In this document: positions 20,475 to 33,594 of the stretch, in pieces | How the letters are laid out: the number at the start of each line of letters is the position of its first letter | Position numbering within the stretch: the stretch's first letter is position 1 | Source: Agrypnia vestita | Lineage: Eukaryota > Arthropoda > Insecta > Trichoptera > Phryganeidae | DNA: 64,000 nt | NCBI GenBank assembly: GCA_016648135.1 | Contig: JADDOH010010250.1 | Location: 86,866-150,865 of the forward strand | Direction of reading: 5' to 3' | The notes under the pieces: generated by a model | The model's database searches: none | What the model was told of the DNA's origin: nothing | The model's input: only the letters and a program-made list of their open reading frames with translations | Translations under genes and position numbers: made by a program

Positions 20475-21105
20475 TATTATTGACGTTTATAGCGTTAACT
20501 TTGTGGTTGGATATAATTATTGAGAAAATTGACGAACTTTGTATACGCCACACTTATTTTTTTAAACGGCTTCCGGTTTCGATACCGTACTGTATCTTCT
20601 TCAGAATAGATTCTTAATAACTTCCATAAATTAAATTTGTAAAAGTCAAGTGTTAGGTGGGGTTTCTAATTCTATAGAGAAAATATTAAACAAAAAACAA
20701 ACAACCCGCGATAAATTTTTGTACTCCCTTTCATCAGAAAACACTAATGAAAAATGGCGTAGAGTGTCATAAGTTAACAATATTTCTGAAAAAGTTATTA
20801 ATAATTTATCCCATTGCGTTAGATCCGTATTTTATACTCAATATAACTTAGGTAAATTCTTAATAAACTCTAATGATAAAGTTGAATGAATAAATAATTC
20901 AGGTTATTTCATTTTAAATTTAAATTTCTTAATTGTAATGACTGTTCAGCATTTTATATAGATAAAACGATAAATTGTTGTTGACATTAGAATAAAAGAA
21001 TACCTAAGATGTCTTAATAGTAATAATTTCTCAAAATTCGCAAGCCATCTATTGGAGACAGGCCACATTTAAAACAGAAAACTATATCGAAATATTTTTT
21101 AGCAA
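20475..21105 (+). mobile_element. Decayed Penelope-like element, family B
   Basis: It begins with the block shared with 14395-14530 (atagcgttaactttgtggtt ... cttccggtttcgataccgta). It continues into broken coding sequence with recognisable PLE tail pieces: LNCNDCSAFYI-like near 20920-20960 and SKFASHLLETGH at 21030-21070, the zinc-coordinating part of the GIY-YIG domain. Many stops and frameshifts; old. Confidence 0.7.
20566..20605 (-). ncRNA. Worn hammerhead-like motif (PLE family B)
   Basis: On the minus strand: CTGAAGA (one change from CTGATGA), helix II gatac-agtacg-gtatc, GAAAC, CGG. Homologous to 14486-14527. Probably inactive. Confidence 0.4.
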
Positions 21106-22322
21106 TCATATTACATGAATAAACAAACACATTGTAATTATTAATTTTATACACATGGTAATTTTATTACGAACACGATGGTATTAGGTTGCCTGAGTAA
21201 AATCGGCGCAGGCGGTTGTCGCAATTTAAAACAGCGCCCGACAGAGAAGCAATGCATGTATCATCAGAGGGGGACGCAGCGTAGCAGCCGTTCGTAACTA
21301 AGGCCTAGTTGTTTTATGTTGGATTAAAACAAAGGTTAGTTTAAAGCATAGATCTTTACGGAAAAGGATCGTTAGATGGGCGGAGAACGCAAATATCGTA
21401 AAAATAAGTGTAATTGCGCGCTCTCTCCTAGCAAGCTCTCCCGGGCTCGAGTCCCGGAGGCAACTAAATAATTTTTCGATATATAGATTTTTTCTGTATA
21501 ACTTCCTAAGTTGTTCGTTAGATTTCTTTTTAAAGATTTTGCTATACGGACAAACATTACGGCCAGTGTATTATTAATCGACTAGAGAGGTGTAAAATAA
21601 TTAATACAAGGTGCGCACACGATGAAGGGGAACACAAAAAAGATGAGCGTGCTGGCCGCGGGCGCAGAATAATGTTAGTTTATTCCACATTCCGGTGCAG
21701 CGTGGTACCTGCCCGCAACACTCTTCGTTATACAGGACGGTCATATAACAAGACGTTTGTTTCGGGCTGCTCGACCGGGTGTTGGCTTTTATAAAAACCC
21801 ACACGCGGCTGAATACTCTAGAAGAAGGTTCATATTTATTTATAAATCAAGAATCTTTTCACTAAAACCTTCGAGTCCGTCGGTCACGTCGGCGGCTGAA
21901 TAATCGGATCGACCGGTCGTAATGTCCGTCTTCTTTGGCAAGAAGTGGATGTGTAAAGTAAAGTGCAGCGGTGTTTTTCCGAGAATGAATGGCACGCCAT
22001 AATGGGATGTGCAGCCTGAGTCTTCGGAGGAAATAGATTAATGTACAAACCGGCACATCTGCTTCCATTTGTATATAACGATGTACTTGAAATACGCCAT
22101 TTTTAAAGCCTTAAGTACTACTTTATGCGATTTTCGCGTGTGTATACCAGGACTGTGGAGTAGTTTAAAAAAGTACTGACCCGACTCTCGATTTAATGTG
22201 AGCGGAGGACAAAGAAAGAAACACTTTTCTCACATAGTTCTCAAACGAATATCAATCAACTCAACTGCATGCGACGTATTCGTAACCGGTATGCATACGC
22301 ATCCGGTATTTATGATTCGCTT

Positions 22323-22361
22323 GTGCTCATGACTTTTGAAGCATTCAAAAGTCATGAGCAC
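22323..22361. repeat. Perfect palindrome, 18-bp arms
   Basis: gtgctcatgacttttgaa, spacer gca, then the exact reverse complement. Isolated; no flanking element recognised. Confidence 0.95.
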
Positions 22362-22929
22362 GAGCTTTTTATAAAATCTAATACGTACGTTGTCAATTCC
22401 TGATGACTCCGAATCAGCCTAAAAAACTAAATATACCTATGTGAACCCAACATCCCAGATATATATAAATTGCAAAAAAGCTCGATATAATAACATAGAT
22501 ATATTGTGAACCGGGAACTGGACCTGGATTTCATTTTATCAGAAGCCCGCCCACTTTACGTGACATCCCACCCACCCACGTGAAAATGATATTTTTATCG
22601 ATGAATTCCTCAAATTACTATACGTACCTACATCCATCCTACTCTTTCTGAATTTAGGTCCTATTAAAGTTCCAGCAAAGGAGATTTTGATATGAAGACT
22701 CGGTGTACTGGTGCAGTATTACTTTTATTGAAGATAAAATAAAGGGCCGTTTACGGAGATACGTCGAAATAAAACTAGAAAACTTTAAGTTATTTCTCCT
22801 TTGATCTTTAGTCTGACATCACAACCAAACATTCTGATACACAACCACGATCTTACAACTAAAGGGTTGCTGAAGAGCTTAAAAGCATTATTCCAATGAC
22901 AATAGTACAAAAGAGTACAATGGAATTTT

Positions 22930-23990
22930 TTACGTGATTTTAGGTGACAAAAGAATTATTCAAGAGGAACTACAAAAAATAAATTGGAATGAAATAGAAA
23001 ACATATGGTGACCAAATGAAATATACGAAAAATTGGCAAATTGTTTTATAAAGGTGTACACTAGCGCAAAAAAGAGTACATCACGTCTCAATCAAGATAC
23101 GAAAACCAATGGATAACATCAGAACTAAAAACTATGATTAGAACTAAGGATCAGCTCTATAGAAAATGGAAAAGTTCTACAAACAATATTATGTATCGCT
23201 TACAAAATACAAATTTCGGAAACAAAACAAGCAAAGCAATAAACCGAACAAAAAATACATATCGCCAAAAAATCATACAATAAAATGCGGGAAATTATAA
23301 AAAAAAATTGGAAAAATATAAATGAAGGATGGGGAGACAAAAACAAAATGTGTACATGGATATACAAGCACATGGATATTGAAATCTAAACTATATGCAA
23401 TAATTTTGCTAAAACCTTTTCTGAAGAAATTAATGGTATAAAACATAAATGCGACGTAAAGTTCCTAAATAGGTGAACATATATATGACCGAAGTGGATA
23501 AATCGATAAGAATAAATAAAATAACACTGAATGAGGTAATTAAATGCATTGACAGTATGAGTATAACAAAAGGTTCAGGAATGGATGGAATTAGAATGGC
23601 GGATATACAGACTGTAAAAAAGAAATTTGGACCTATTATATCTAAAATGATCAACTTATGTTTGGAAGAAGAAAAGTATCCGGATAAACTGAAAATATCG
23701 ATCATAAGACCAATATTTAAAAATGGTTACCATTCTGATACAACAACTGATAGCATTACTATCAAGCATTAATAAAATTGTTGAAAGAGTTATAGTTAAC
23801 ATAATCACATCTTATTTAGAAATTAATAGTTATTTAAATGACAAAAAACATATCGTTGCACTGTTCATTGACTTCAAAAAAGCTTTTAACACGCTGGACC
23901 ATGACACTCTACTCACGGCGATGAATAGAGTGGGTTAAGAGGACCAGTTAACAAATGGTTCTCTGAATAGGTAATAGGTTTTCAGTTAAG
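22930..23990 (+). mobile_element. Non-LTR retrotransposon fragment with RT domain
   Basis: A plus-strand, 5'- and 3'-truncated LINE. The linker before the RT reads WNEIEN then SELKTMIRTKDQLYRKWK (23115-23190). The frame 23473-23772 holds LNEVIKCIDSMSITKGSGMD and KISIIRPIFKNG, typical of RT motifs 0-2. After a deletion of the fingers region, 23838-23938 reads HIVALFIDFKKAFNTLDHDT with the first catalytic Asp. Multiple stops. Clade uncertain (Daphne/Kiri/L2-like or jockey-like). Confidence 0.8.
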
Positions 23991-24205
23991 ATATCAAATA
24001 AACAAAGTGCACTAATAGAATTCTTTGAGATGATGCAAGACAAAAAAACTCCATTGGCTTCAAAAAAGTACAAGCTAAAAGAATATATATTAAAGCTATA
24101 TACCTAATCTTACATTAATTTATAATAACATATCATGTAAATTAATTTATAATAACATAACATACATTAAAATACGTTTACAAATTTATCAATTATTTGA
24201 GATAA

Positions 24206-24248
24206 GAGACGAAAACAAAATTATTCAAAATAATTTTGTTTTCATCTC
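24206..24248. repeat. Inverted repeat, 20-bp arms, one mismatch
   Basis: gagacgaaaacaaaattatt, spacer caa, then aataattttgttttcatctc. Simple foldback; no other element structure. Confidence 0.85.
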
Positions 24249-25729
24249 AACCGTTTCTTTACGTCGAAGATTAAGGGTGATAATCTAAAATACTGTGTAC
24301 AGATACACCTATACTATAAAATTTCTACTTCTGGTAAATGCTTCATACTCAAAACACTAGTTTACAATCGACATTAATAAAGTTATAGCAAAAATATTTT
24401 ATTAAAAATTAATTATTTATCACCTTATTTTATTTTGATTTATATGTATTTATTTATTTTTCCATTATAATAACGCTTACTAATGAAGAACGAACAAATT
24501 TTCTGCAAAGTCCCCCTGAACACTAAAAAACGAATGAAAACGAAAATAAAATAGATGTATAATAATTTGAGTTTTGTAATTTTTATTTTCTTAATCTGCA
24601 AATGAACGGCATCCGTGTTCTTATTTAATAATAATTAATAAAATGAATTTGAATCCATTTGAGAATTCCATTCGAGAAATAGTTTAAAAGTAGATATATG
24701 TGTGATACGAGTTTTTTAAGCTGATACGAGTATGCTAGATAAATGTCTCTAAAAGTTTTAAGGTTTAAAAATCTATTTAAAAGAAAAAATGACATAAGCA
24801 TAAGTTTACCGGGGCTATGACATTTATACGATGAACATAATATGAAGAACAGAAAAAACGCATTAAGTACATGCATAATATTATCTTCTCACATTTTTTC
24901 TGTTTCCATGAAATAAATATTTCTTTATTTTAGTTAAATGAAATGAAAATCCCTGGTGGTGAATGATACAACCTCGGTTTAGTGGAAGGCAGCAATACTA
25001 TTCATTGCGATGCCGAGGAGTTAATGAGATGTGAAAATTGCAGTACACAAGTTTCTTTAGCTCTTTAGCTTCTTACGAAGTTCAGCCGAGGTACTTTCTT
25101 TATTAAATAAAAACATTTTTAACAATAATATTAATCTGTTTTTTAAATTATAAGAAAAATTGACACAACAGTTTATAAATGGAATAAATAGCAAGACAGT
25201 AAAAGGCTCGCATAGCGTGTCGGAGGTAGCGGTGTCAATACTTGGAGCAACTCCTTTTAATTTTAAAAATATTTCTAAAGCATCTGATAGCGATTCCGGT
25301 ATTCAAAAAGGTGAAAATATAACCCTGGGTAAAAATTAAGCAACGGGATGTTTTAAAAGCAGTATTTAAAAAAAAAATAAAACGCAGTAAATTTTACTGG
25401 AATTCCCGAGTTGAATAAACATATTGTTTAAAAAGCTAGTAGATTGTTTTTCGTTTTGTATTACATTTCGTAACAAAAAGATAATATGAACGTAATGCGA
25501 TGTGTTATTTAGCAACTCCAGTAAAATAAAGAGCATTTTTGGCTTAAAAATTGGGACATTGGCAGGGAAAATTATTAATTTATTAATAATATTTTCCGCG
25601 TACCTTTCATTCCCTGTAAATTATTTAATATATAGTTATCTTGGATATATACATAAGGGTTGATATTATGTTTAAATATTTACATTTGAACCGGATTACT
25701 GTGAAAATTCTATATTAAAAGTGACTACC

Positions 25730-25845
25730 TAGGCAGTTTGTTACCTCACCTGACGATGAAAATTTCAGTTTTTCTCGAAACCTAAGTAGTGAAAAATATT
25801 GAAATATTATCAAAGTCACGTAGATGTAAAAAAGTTAATATTGAG
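25730..25845 (+). mobile_element. PLE-terminus relic, family C
   Basis: acctgacgatgaaaatttca, ctcgaaacctaagtagtgaa, then atcaaagtcacgtagatgta: same order as 14275-14370 (gtcgaaacgtaagtagtaaa, aaaatcacgtctaggtgtaa). The CTGACGA ... GAAAC arrangement again resembles a worn hammerhead. Confidence 0.45.
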
Positions 25846-26438
25846 CTTGGTTAACAATTTTTTAGAAAATATTATAAAAAAGGTTATTCAATTTGATCAG
25901 ATTTTCTTTCACTTCATAAGGAATTAATAAAAAATTTAAATAGATTAAAATTAAAAATTATTCCATGACTCAAATATGAATTAAATATAAAGGATAGAAT
26001 TTTGTTGCAATGGTGAATGAAGGGATAAAAACACCAAATTTCTCTCTTTTTTCTACAACATATTTTACATTTTTTCTTGTACGCTCTTCGGTTTGAAAAC
26101 CTTCTAACATATCTAACATATTGGTGAAATAAAAAAATCAGTATAATGCGATTTGAGATATAAGTTTACTAAAACATTTGAAATAAATCAATTATAAAGA
26201 AATACAGAAAAAAAATCGTATTCATCACAAAACAGCATTTTTTTCGGGGAACAGCGATAAGAATTTCGCTACACAATTCAACCATGAATGCAAAAAATTA
26301 AATCTGTACTCGTCTAAAACTATGAATAATATTTTACATTATGTACTAGTTTTGTGTAAATAATTAATCTATTAAGATATTTTTAAAACATCATCTTTAT
26401 ATTGCTATGAATCTGAAAAACCAGAAATACATATAGAT

Positions 26439-26745
26439 TGTTCCTGACAGGAACACGCAAAAATAGGGTGTGATTTAACCGCCCTACGGCCAGGTTAGAG
26501 CGGTCCAAAGGTTGAAGCAGTAGTCGAGAAGGAGAGAAGTAAAAGTCGCAAGTAGATCTGGAGGTGAACGCAGGTAGAGCAGAACTAAATTCTGGATTCT
26601 TGTGTCACGTTATTTATTCATTATATTTTTCAGGGCCCGCACTCCCAGGTGCATTTTCAACAACCAGTTTAGACCTCTGTCTGTCGGCGAGATCACTACT
26701 CATAATTTGAGTCACAGCTCTATGTCCAGTGGTCCCTCCTTCAAA
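26439..26745 (+). repeat. LTR-like dispersed repeat, copy 1
   Basis: Begins tgttcctgacaggaacacgc and shares with 47781-48018 a block of about 130 bp (agagcggtccaaaggttgaa ... tctggattcttgtgtcacgt). The TG start and the palindromic first 17 bases suggest an LTR, but no CA end, internal region or PBS can be fixed. A GC-richer tail (gggcccgcactcccaggtgc) follows. Confidence 0.45.
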
Positions 26746-28749
26746 AATTCAATTCCATATGTTTCCTAATCTTTTCCATAGTTATTTCATACTATTATCG
26801 TATATCATATTTATTTTCGTTTTATTAAATTCAAAAAATGTCCCTCAGGACCACCCCTGAGTAAATATAACCAGTAAAAGGGGGGCCAGGCTCGCCAAGC
26901 TTGGTTCAATAATTTCGTATATTTTGTCTCTCTGGCAAGCCTGGCTACACAAATTCATAATATTTTATACACAAAATGACATAAATCAATTTACAAAGCG
27001 ATTAAAAAAAGTCATTTTTCAAAACATAACATCATAAAATTACAATAAAATAACATCCGTTATTTTCGATAAAAAATGCATCGAGCGCGCTAGGCATACC
27101 CAAAGAGTTTTATTTATTCTTGCCCATCTGAGCGCTCGCGCTAACGATTTCCTATGATAGGGTATAATTTTCAATTCTACGTACATAAATAAAAAATAAA
27201 AATAATTTTTTCTTATCTCAAAATGTTTATCAGGGCCAACCTATGCAGGTTGGTCAAAAAAGCCCTTTTCAGGGTTTTTTCTTGTCTGACAAAGATGATT
27301 CCAAATTAAATCGATCCGCTTTATCCTCTCCCGGTGGTTACCAAATATTTTTTTCGTAGATAAATTTTCTTGCATATCTTTCAAATTAGAACTATGTTCT
27401 TAAATTGAAAATTCTTAATATATAATGAATCTAATAGAATTAACATGCCGGATAAAAGTAAGGGACTAGTATAAACCTCCGTTTACTTTCAATAAGTGTA
27501 TTATGTACGTTTTAATACATAAATATTTTCAATTTTATTTTTGAACCAATAAAATATTATTTCGCCGATTTTGACAAGAATCGGAATTGATTTATTGTGT
27601 GAAGGTTTTGTTTGATTTATTACAAAAGAAACGCCGCTTCCAGCTCCATTTACCCGGGCGTAAAGAAGCCCTCGAAAAGTGAATAACTTTCGCGGAAAAA
27701 AACAAATAATAATATTATTTTAGAAAGCTGAGAGACTTTATTCTATAGCTGTGGTATTTTAACGAATTTTATAAAGAAACCGATTAAAAGTTATGCTTTT
27801 TGCTTGGATATTCGTGACATTTGAAACAGTGACATTGTGGTGAGATATTTTTATTTTGTAACAAATAACTGTCCAGTAGAAAAAAGGTTCTTTCAGTTTA
27901 ATTACGAGTTCTTTTTTATTCAAACCTAAGCTCAACACATTAAGTAAAATTTTACCGCATGTTCTTTAAAATTTTACGAAAATAGTACACCAATTAATGT
28001 TGTATCTCAGTAAATTTCAAAATTATTTAATCAAAATCTGTTTCCTTATTGAATTATTGGAAAATATGTAACAAATAATGCGGTGTCACGCCTTAATTTT
28101 CAACACTTAAAATGTATATTTTAAAGCACTTCGCGAAAATGATATTGCGAGTTGAAAATATTCATAGAAATTCCAGACAGAATAATTGTGAAAATTTCAT
28201 GTCAGATCACATCGTAGACTTTTAACTGCTTGGGGCAAAAGGATTTTCTCTTTTATAATGAAGATTTAGTAATATCTTAATATAAAACAAAAAGTACAAT
28301 TTATTATACGAGAACCTAATAGTAAAGATTTTGAAAAAGAATGCATAATTCGTTACCGTCTAAATAATAAAATAAATATTTTATATATGTTGTTTGTGAT
28401 GGTAAATTTAGAGCGGGAGAGGCTAATATTCTTACCAATTCCATCGAGAATAGTGGATCATTGTCCTTAAGCGAAGATTATTTCAATCTTATTAAAATGA
28501 AAGGTCTGAACTCTCATTGGGATGAAACTTGTGTACACATTTGACGCAGTCTTAATCAATACAGTTTAAAATATCATTTTCATCCTCGACATAACTATTA
28601 ACACAACTTAGATTAAAGTAAAATACTTGAATCTACATTAATTTCTCAAAATACACGCCAATACACAATTCATACAATATAGGTAAAATAAAATAAAATA
28701 TCAGGAATAGAATAGGTTAAGTATTTACGGCACAGAAATCATTTGGAGA

Positions 28750-28930
28750 TCGTCTGGAAAAGTGAGACGATGGAATTGATAAACGTTGCACTGCGTATAG
28801 TGATCCCTTAAGACAGCTCACACAGGTAGTATGCCTGGACCATTGTATAAAAGTCTCCCGTACACGTTTCTCATACATGTTTAGCTTCGTCTCTGTGAGA
28901 TTTTTATAATTTATCTCAGTTAAATAACAA
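28750..28930 (+). repeat. Dispersed repeat, copy 3 (gtgatcacttaag family)
   Basis: gataaacgttgcactgcgta, gtgatcccttaagacagctc, cacacaggtagtatgcctgg and gcttcgtctctgtgagattt in the order seen at 4120. Confidence 0.65.
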
Positions 28931-29048
28931 TCCCGCAGTGATCAAATCCACTAACCGTGTTCTCATAACATACATATAAAAATATTATTAAAAAATTATT
29001 TTAACTATTATAACCTGCTACTGTTTTTTGTCCAACATAAACACGATT

Positions 29049-29443
29049 TGTCTCTCCAACTGTGAATGGTGAATGGTACCCACCGCTTACCCAGGACCGT
29101 TTTATGAGCAAAAGCTCCCATATCGGTCCTTCTCATTCGTCTCCAGGTTGACATTTTTTTAGGTGCTGCCCCGCGCGGGTCGTATAAACCGGTGCGAGGT
29201 GGCACGGCCGCAAAAACAAAACCATTCACAGACCGACACCATTAGATACGTCTTTATTGCATAAAAGAAATACATAAATGAAAAACAAGAACAAAGAAAA
29301 GGTAATAACAAAAGAAGAAAAATAATACATAATAGACGAATTTCGCGGTGGCGGCAGGGGTGGCTAAGGTCAAACAGACACCCCCTTAACTGGGAAAAAG
29401 ACGTGCTTCCCTAGCCGGATATCCAAATGTCTCTCCAACTGTG
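29049..29443. mobile_element. 363-bp insertion between 16-bp direct repeats
   Basis: tgtctctccaactgtg occurs at 29049-29064 and 29428-29443. The DNA between is GC-richer, with a minus-strand 73-codon frame (29008-29229), a minus-strand AATAAA at about 29250-29256 and an A/G-rich middle. Long exact repeats suggest a target duplication from a target-primed (LINE/SINE-like) insertion, but no poly(A) or simple tail abuts either repeat. Class unknown. Confidence 0.5.
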
Positions 29444-29797
29444 CATTATGTGTACACGGTACCTACTCATGTAAAGATGACTAATTTATTACAAATAATA
29501 GTGTTTGGTCTTTGACTGAAACCTATTCTCCAAAATTTACGATTCACATAATTAACTATCTAGGGATTATTAAAGATGATTTTTTCAGTTTGCTTTTATT
29601 GCTATTGATCATGTGTCATCTTTCCAACTCCAAAATATCACAGATGTCGCCTTCGGGCGAATCTATAATTTATTAATATTAATAAACAATACAAACTTCA
29701 ATCATCCACAGATGTGGGTCTCGTAAATATCACACATTTTGATACCATATATTATTTATTATTTATTCAATAAATTCACAAAAAGGTTAGTTTATAG

Positions 29798-30250
29798 CAG
29801 GGGTCGTCAACTTTTTTATGTCTGCCACTCACTTTTGTATATTTTTATATGTAAAATTTCTTTAGCGCCCATTAACATCGCAGTAATTTACTTCAGTGTA
29901 GAAGGTAAAATGTTGAATTTTTTTTTATTGAATCCAACTAAATCCGATTTTTATTTTTACCTACTTAATAATGAAATAATAAATCACGTTTTTGTTAAAA
30001 ATACCTAATTTATATCTAAATTTTAATCTCCCCGAGTGGTGGAACCTTTTAAAGCAACAGATCAAAAATGGTTCAAAATATCTACCTTAGACGATTCCTG
30101 ATTCTCATTTTTACATAAACGAAGCCTTCTCCGATCTTGATTTGCATTTAAGAGACTGAAGGGCTTCTCGCTGGGAGGGATGTTAATTAGCGATAAAGGT
30201 TGTAGCGGTTTGCCATAGACGCCGCGGTGGGCGGTTTCGTACAACGCTCG
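29798..30250. mobile_element. Possible hAT-like transposon fragment
   Basis: Begins caggggtcgtcaactttttt, close to the CAGGGGTCGGCAACC terminus common to many hAT elements. A minus-strand frame at 30062-30244 (PPSEKPFSLLNANQDRRRLR) lies near the other side, but I cannot find a matching right terminus or an 8-bp target duplication. Confidence 0.3.
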
Positions 30251-31855
30251 CAGGAAAAAAATACAAAAGTCATAGAGCCATTTTACCTTTATTTCACTGT
30301 CATAATATCAAAATAACTAAATTATTAAAATCCGTTGAAATTTTTATAAAATATTACACGGCATACACTTGGTAACATCGCAAACTCGACATTATCCAAC
30401 ATGGCAACCGCGCTTAGCATCAGTCAGATTTGGATACCAGAACGTAAAGACGTGTCGTTTCGTAGTAAAATAAATTTTTAATTTTTTTAAATGGAAATTA
30501 TTGCGAGTGGTATGCACTATTTTTTAAATGTTTTTATTTGTAAAATTTATTTGTTTTAATGATATTAATACGTCAAAGTATAAATTGGTGTTTTTTATTT
30601 AATTTAAAAACTTAATTAAAAACACTCTTAAACTATTACATACTGCTTAATCGTTCTTAAGTTTTGTACTATCATTTTTATTGTAGTTTAATCTTTTATT
30701 TAATAGTTTTAAAAGAAAAAAAGTCTGAAAGTGCCCGAAGGAATTAATATTTTTTTTGGGTAGTGGCGGAACTCCCGGCCGCGCTGACATAATATTGCGG
30801 AAGGAGTTATTTAATGTGATTCATCATGATAGACTTAACTTTTCCAATTGAAATATTGCAACATACAAAATATTTATTTGACAAATTAAACATAACAAAC
30901 TTTCCACCAAAATACATAAAAAAATCAAGATGTATAATATTTCATTCATTTCACAACTCACCTCTAAGTGGAGAAAAAACAAATTGTGTTATACAACATT
31001 TGTAAAGAAGGAATCATTATGGTTATCAAAAGAACATAATATTTTGCCTTTACTTAATATACATATTTCAATACAAAAGTACAATCTCGCATGTGGAAGA
31101 CCAAATAAATTATTTGATTTAAGTGGACCAAGATCGAAGGGTGATAAGATTTTCAGATTGATTACTTTCCGCACGGTACGTTGATATTATATACAAACGC
31201 CGCATACTTACTTACGATCCTTCTTAAAGACTTACGAGGGTGAATCTTTTACAAAAAAATGAAATGGTGTAACATATAAAATACATAAATTAGCCCTAGT
31301 AGAAAACTACCGTCAATTGCTTGTTAGGGTCCATTCATTTTATGAAAGCCACTGGAATTAGTACGTGATAGCATTTGTAACACGTAAATTGCGTAGTGGT
31401 ATTTATTGTTTTTGCAAGGTACTCCATTGACCCGTTCAGTATTTGTTTCTTCTTATCTCCTAGTATCGTGTCGCGTTTCCTCAACGTTGACCATCACTTG
31501 AGAGTGCATCTCCCAACCTCTAGCGGCTCAAAACAGCTCTTTATTTCTTTGTTTAATATTTTTCATTTAAATATCCAGTAACTACAAAATCACGAGACGG
31601 CGATCAGACCAGAATTCATCTATTTAAATAAAAATGAATCGCTAAATGTGTTGCTAAGCGCAAATCTCGACAACGGCTGGACCATTTCGGATAATTTTTT
31701 TAAAAATATTTGTTGAAGTCCAAGGAAGGTCCTAATGAAGAGAAAAATTGCCCGGAAAAACGTAAAAAACCCATTTTTCTTTTTCCCTTACAAACTCTTG
31801 TCGGGAAAGCTTGATGCACAATACGATTTTTAATTATGTAGTCGAGTATCAAATT

Positions 31856-32047
31856 TAACTTGCTTGTTGGTTTTGTGGTTAGGACTCTCGCCTCGTGAAC
31901 CAAAGGTCGCAGGTTCAAATCTCACTCCAGACAAGCAAGTTACTCCTATTTTCAAAGCACAAGCGTTTAGCTTAATTTGAAAATAGTAAGAATATTGATG
32001 TGACACGAATTCCGTGTTCGCATCTCTATTTAAAAAAATAAAAAACA
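31856..32047 (+). mobile_element. tRNA-derived SINE
   Basis: A box ttgtggttaggactctcgcc, B box gcaggttcaaatctcac, body ctattttcaaagcacaagcg and aaaatagtaagaatattgat, tail ccgtgttcgcatctctattt then A-rich. The most complete copy of the family in the window. Confidence 0.8.
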
Positions 32048-33594
32048 AGAATAAAAGTAAAATTTAAAGTTAAACTACACTCTAGGTACACATGCATATC
32101 AAGTGGTAACGTGGTGAAAATAATTTTATAAAAAAACTCAATTGACCTTCCACATTTTGATAGACAGACGATTTGAAATCTCATAAACATAATTGCATCC
32201 TGCATGCATGAACCATTGCAAATGATAGAGTAAGCCTTTTGACATATATAAGACAATATATCGACATCTCTTTAAATATTTGGTTCGGTATAAAACCTTT
32301 GCTAAATAAATATTCAATATCAGATCTCTGAATATTCGTCAAAATGTATCCAGTATTTAGAATCCCTACTATATTACTGGTGCTGATAAAATTTAAAAAA
32401 AAGGAAATACACACGAACTCTAAAAAATAGAATGGAAATTCCCCCGCAGCCCTATGCAGATTCATTTAAATTTGAAAGATAAATAAAATGTTCGTATTAA
32501 CTTGTGGCGAGTACAGGAAAAACATATGTTATTAAACAGCAATATACTAGTGATGTTGCAGGGCATCTACTGAAGTACTTCTCTTTGCTGTTAAACCCTT
32601 AGAGACAGTAGGTACTCAGTATCTCCTGAGTATATAATGTAATATTCTGTCAAATCTCGAAACTAAAAAAATAAAATTGTTACTAAGTTGTAAATATGAT
32701 ACCAAATTAATATTTTAGTTTAGTACCATACCAAGATTTTGTTTATAAATAGAGTTACAACTGTTTATTTTATGTGCCTATAATATTTTTAACCACTTCT
32801 TTAAAGACCTCGGTTATGCAATATTGTGACCTCTTACGTACCACGTACCAGTCGCAGTCGAATAACTTGTAATTTATGCTACCGAGCGCGTATGTGTTGA
32901 CATTAACTAATAACAGTATAATTCAGTTTGCCCTCAAATTACATAGCCTCCCATCCTCATGCCGAAAATTACTTTGCAATTTTGCCTCTATCATTCAGAG
33001 AAGATAATCGTTGGAAGAGGAATAATTATTATAATACGTGATTTTCTGTAAAACGAAAATAATTATTGTAATAGGTACGTAGTAAAAGGGCTGTCTTTCC
33101 ATCTTCATTATCGGTTTATTATTCCGCTTGAAATTTTGCTAGTTAAACATGTAAATTGAAGCACCCGTCAGCCTAAACTTAAACTAAATGAAATTCTTTA
33201 AATAAAATTGAAATCTACCATTACCAAATCTACCATTTTAATACAATATTGATATTTTATTAAGAAAATCCTTTATATAATATCCCAAAATCATTATGTG
33301 AATCATGCATTAGGAAATTAGAAAATAAATTAATATATTATATTGAAATATTTTTGTAAGGTATTATGACGTATTGGATACCACGCTTGCCAGATGAGTT
33401 GGTATCTTTTTTTTCAGCCACCCCTAAATTGGGAAACAGACGCTGTTTGTTGGCGTTCACTCTAGATCAGACGCTATCCTACCTGTTGGTCCGCGAGAGG
33501 TATTTTTATCCCCTCCTACCCTGTATATCTACAGTGTTCCTCTGACAGGAGTGAAAATAAATGTGCACTCATCTGAGCCACCTCAGATCTTCAA

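Noticed and set aside
21420..21470. B-box-like gggctcgagtcccgg suggesting a tRNA or SINE
   Set aside because: No acceptor stem, D-arm or A box in register, and no match to the SINE bodies elsewhere in the window.
21601..22068. Two adjacent minus-strand frames of 67 and 68 codons
   Set aside because: Different frames, cysteine/arginine-rich composition without domain resemblance, no splice-supported link.
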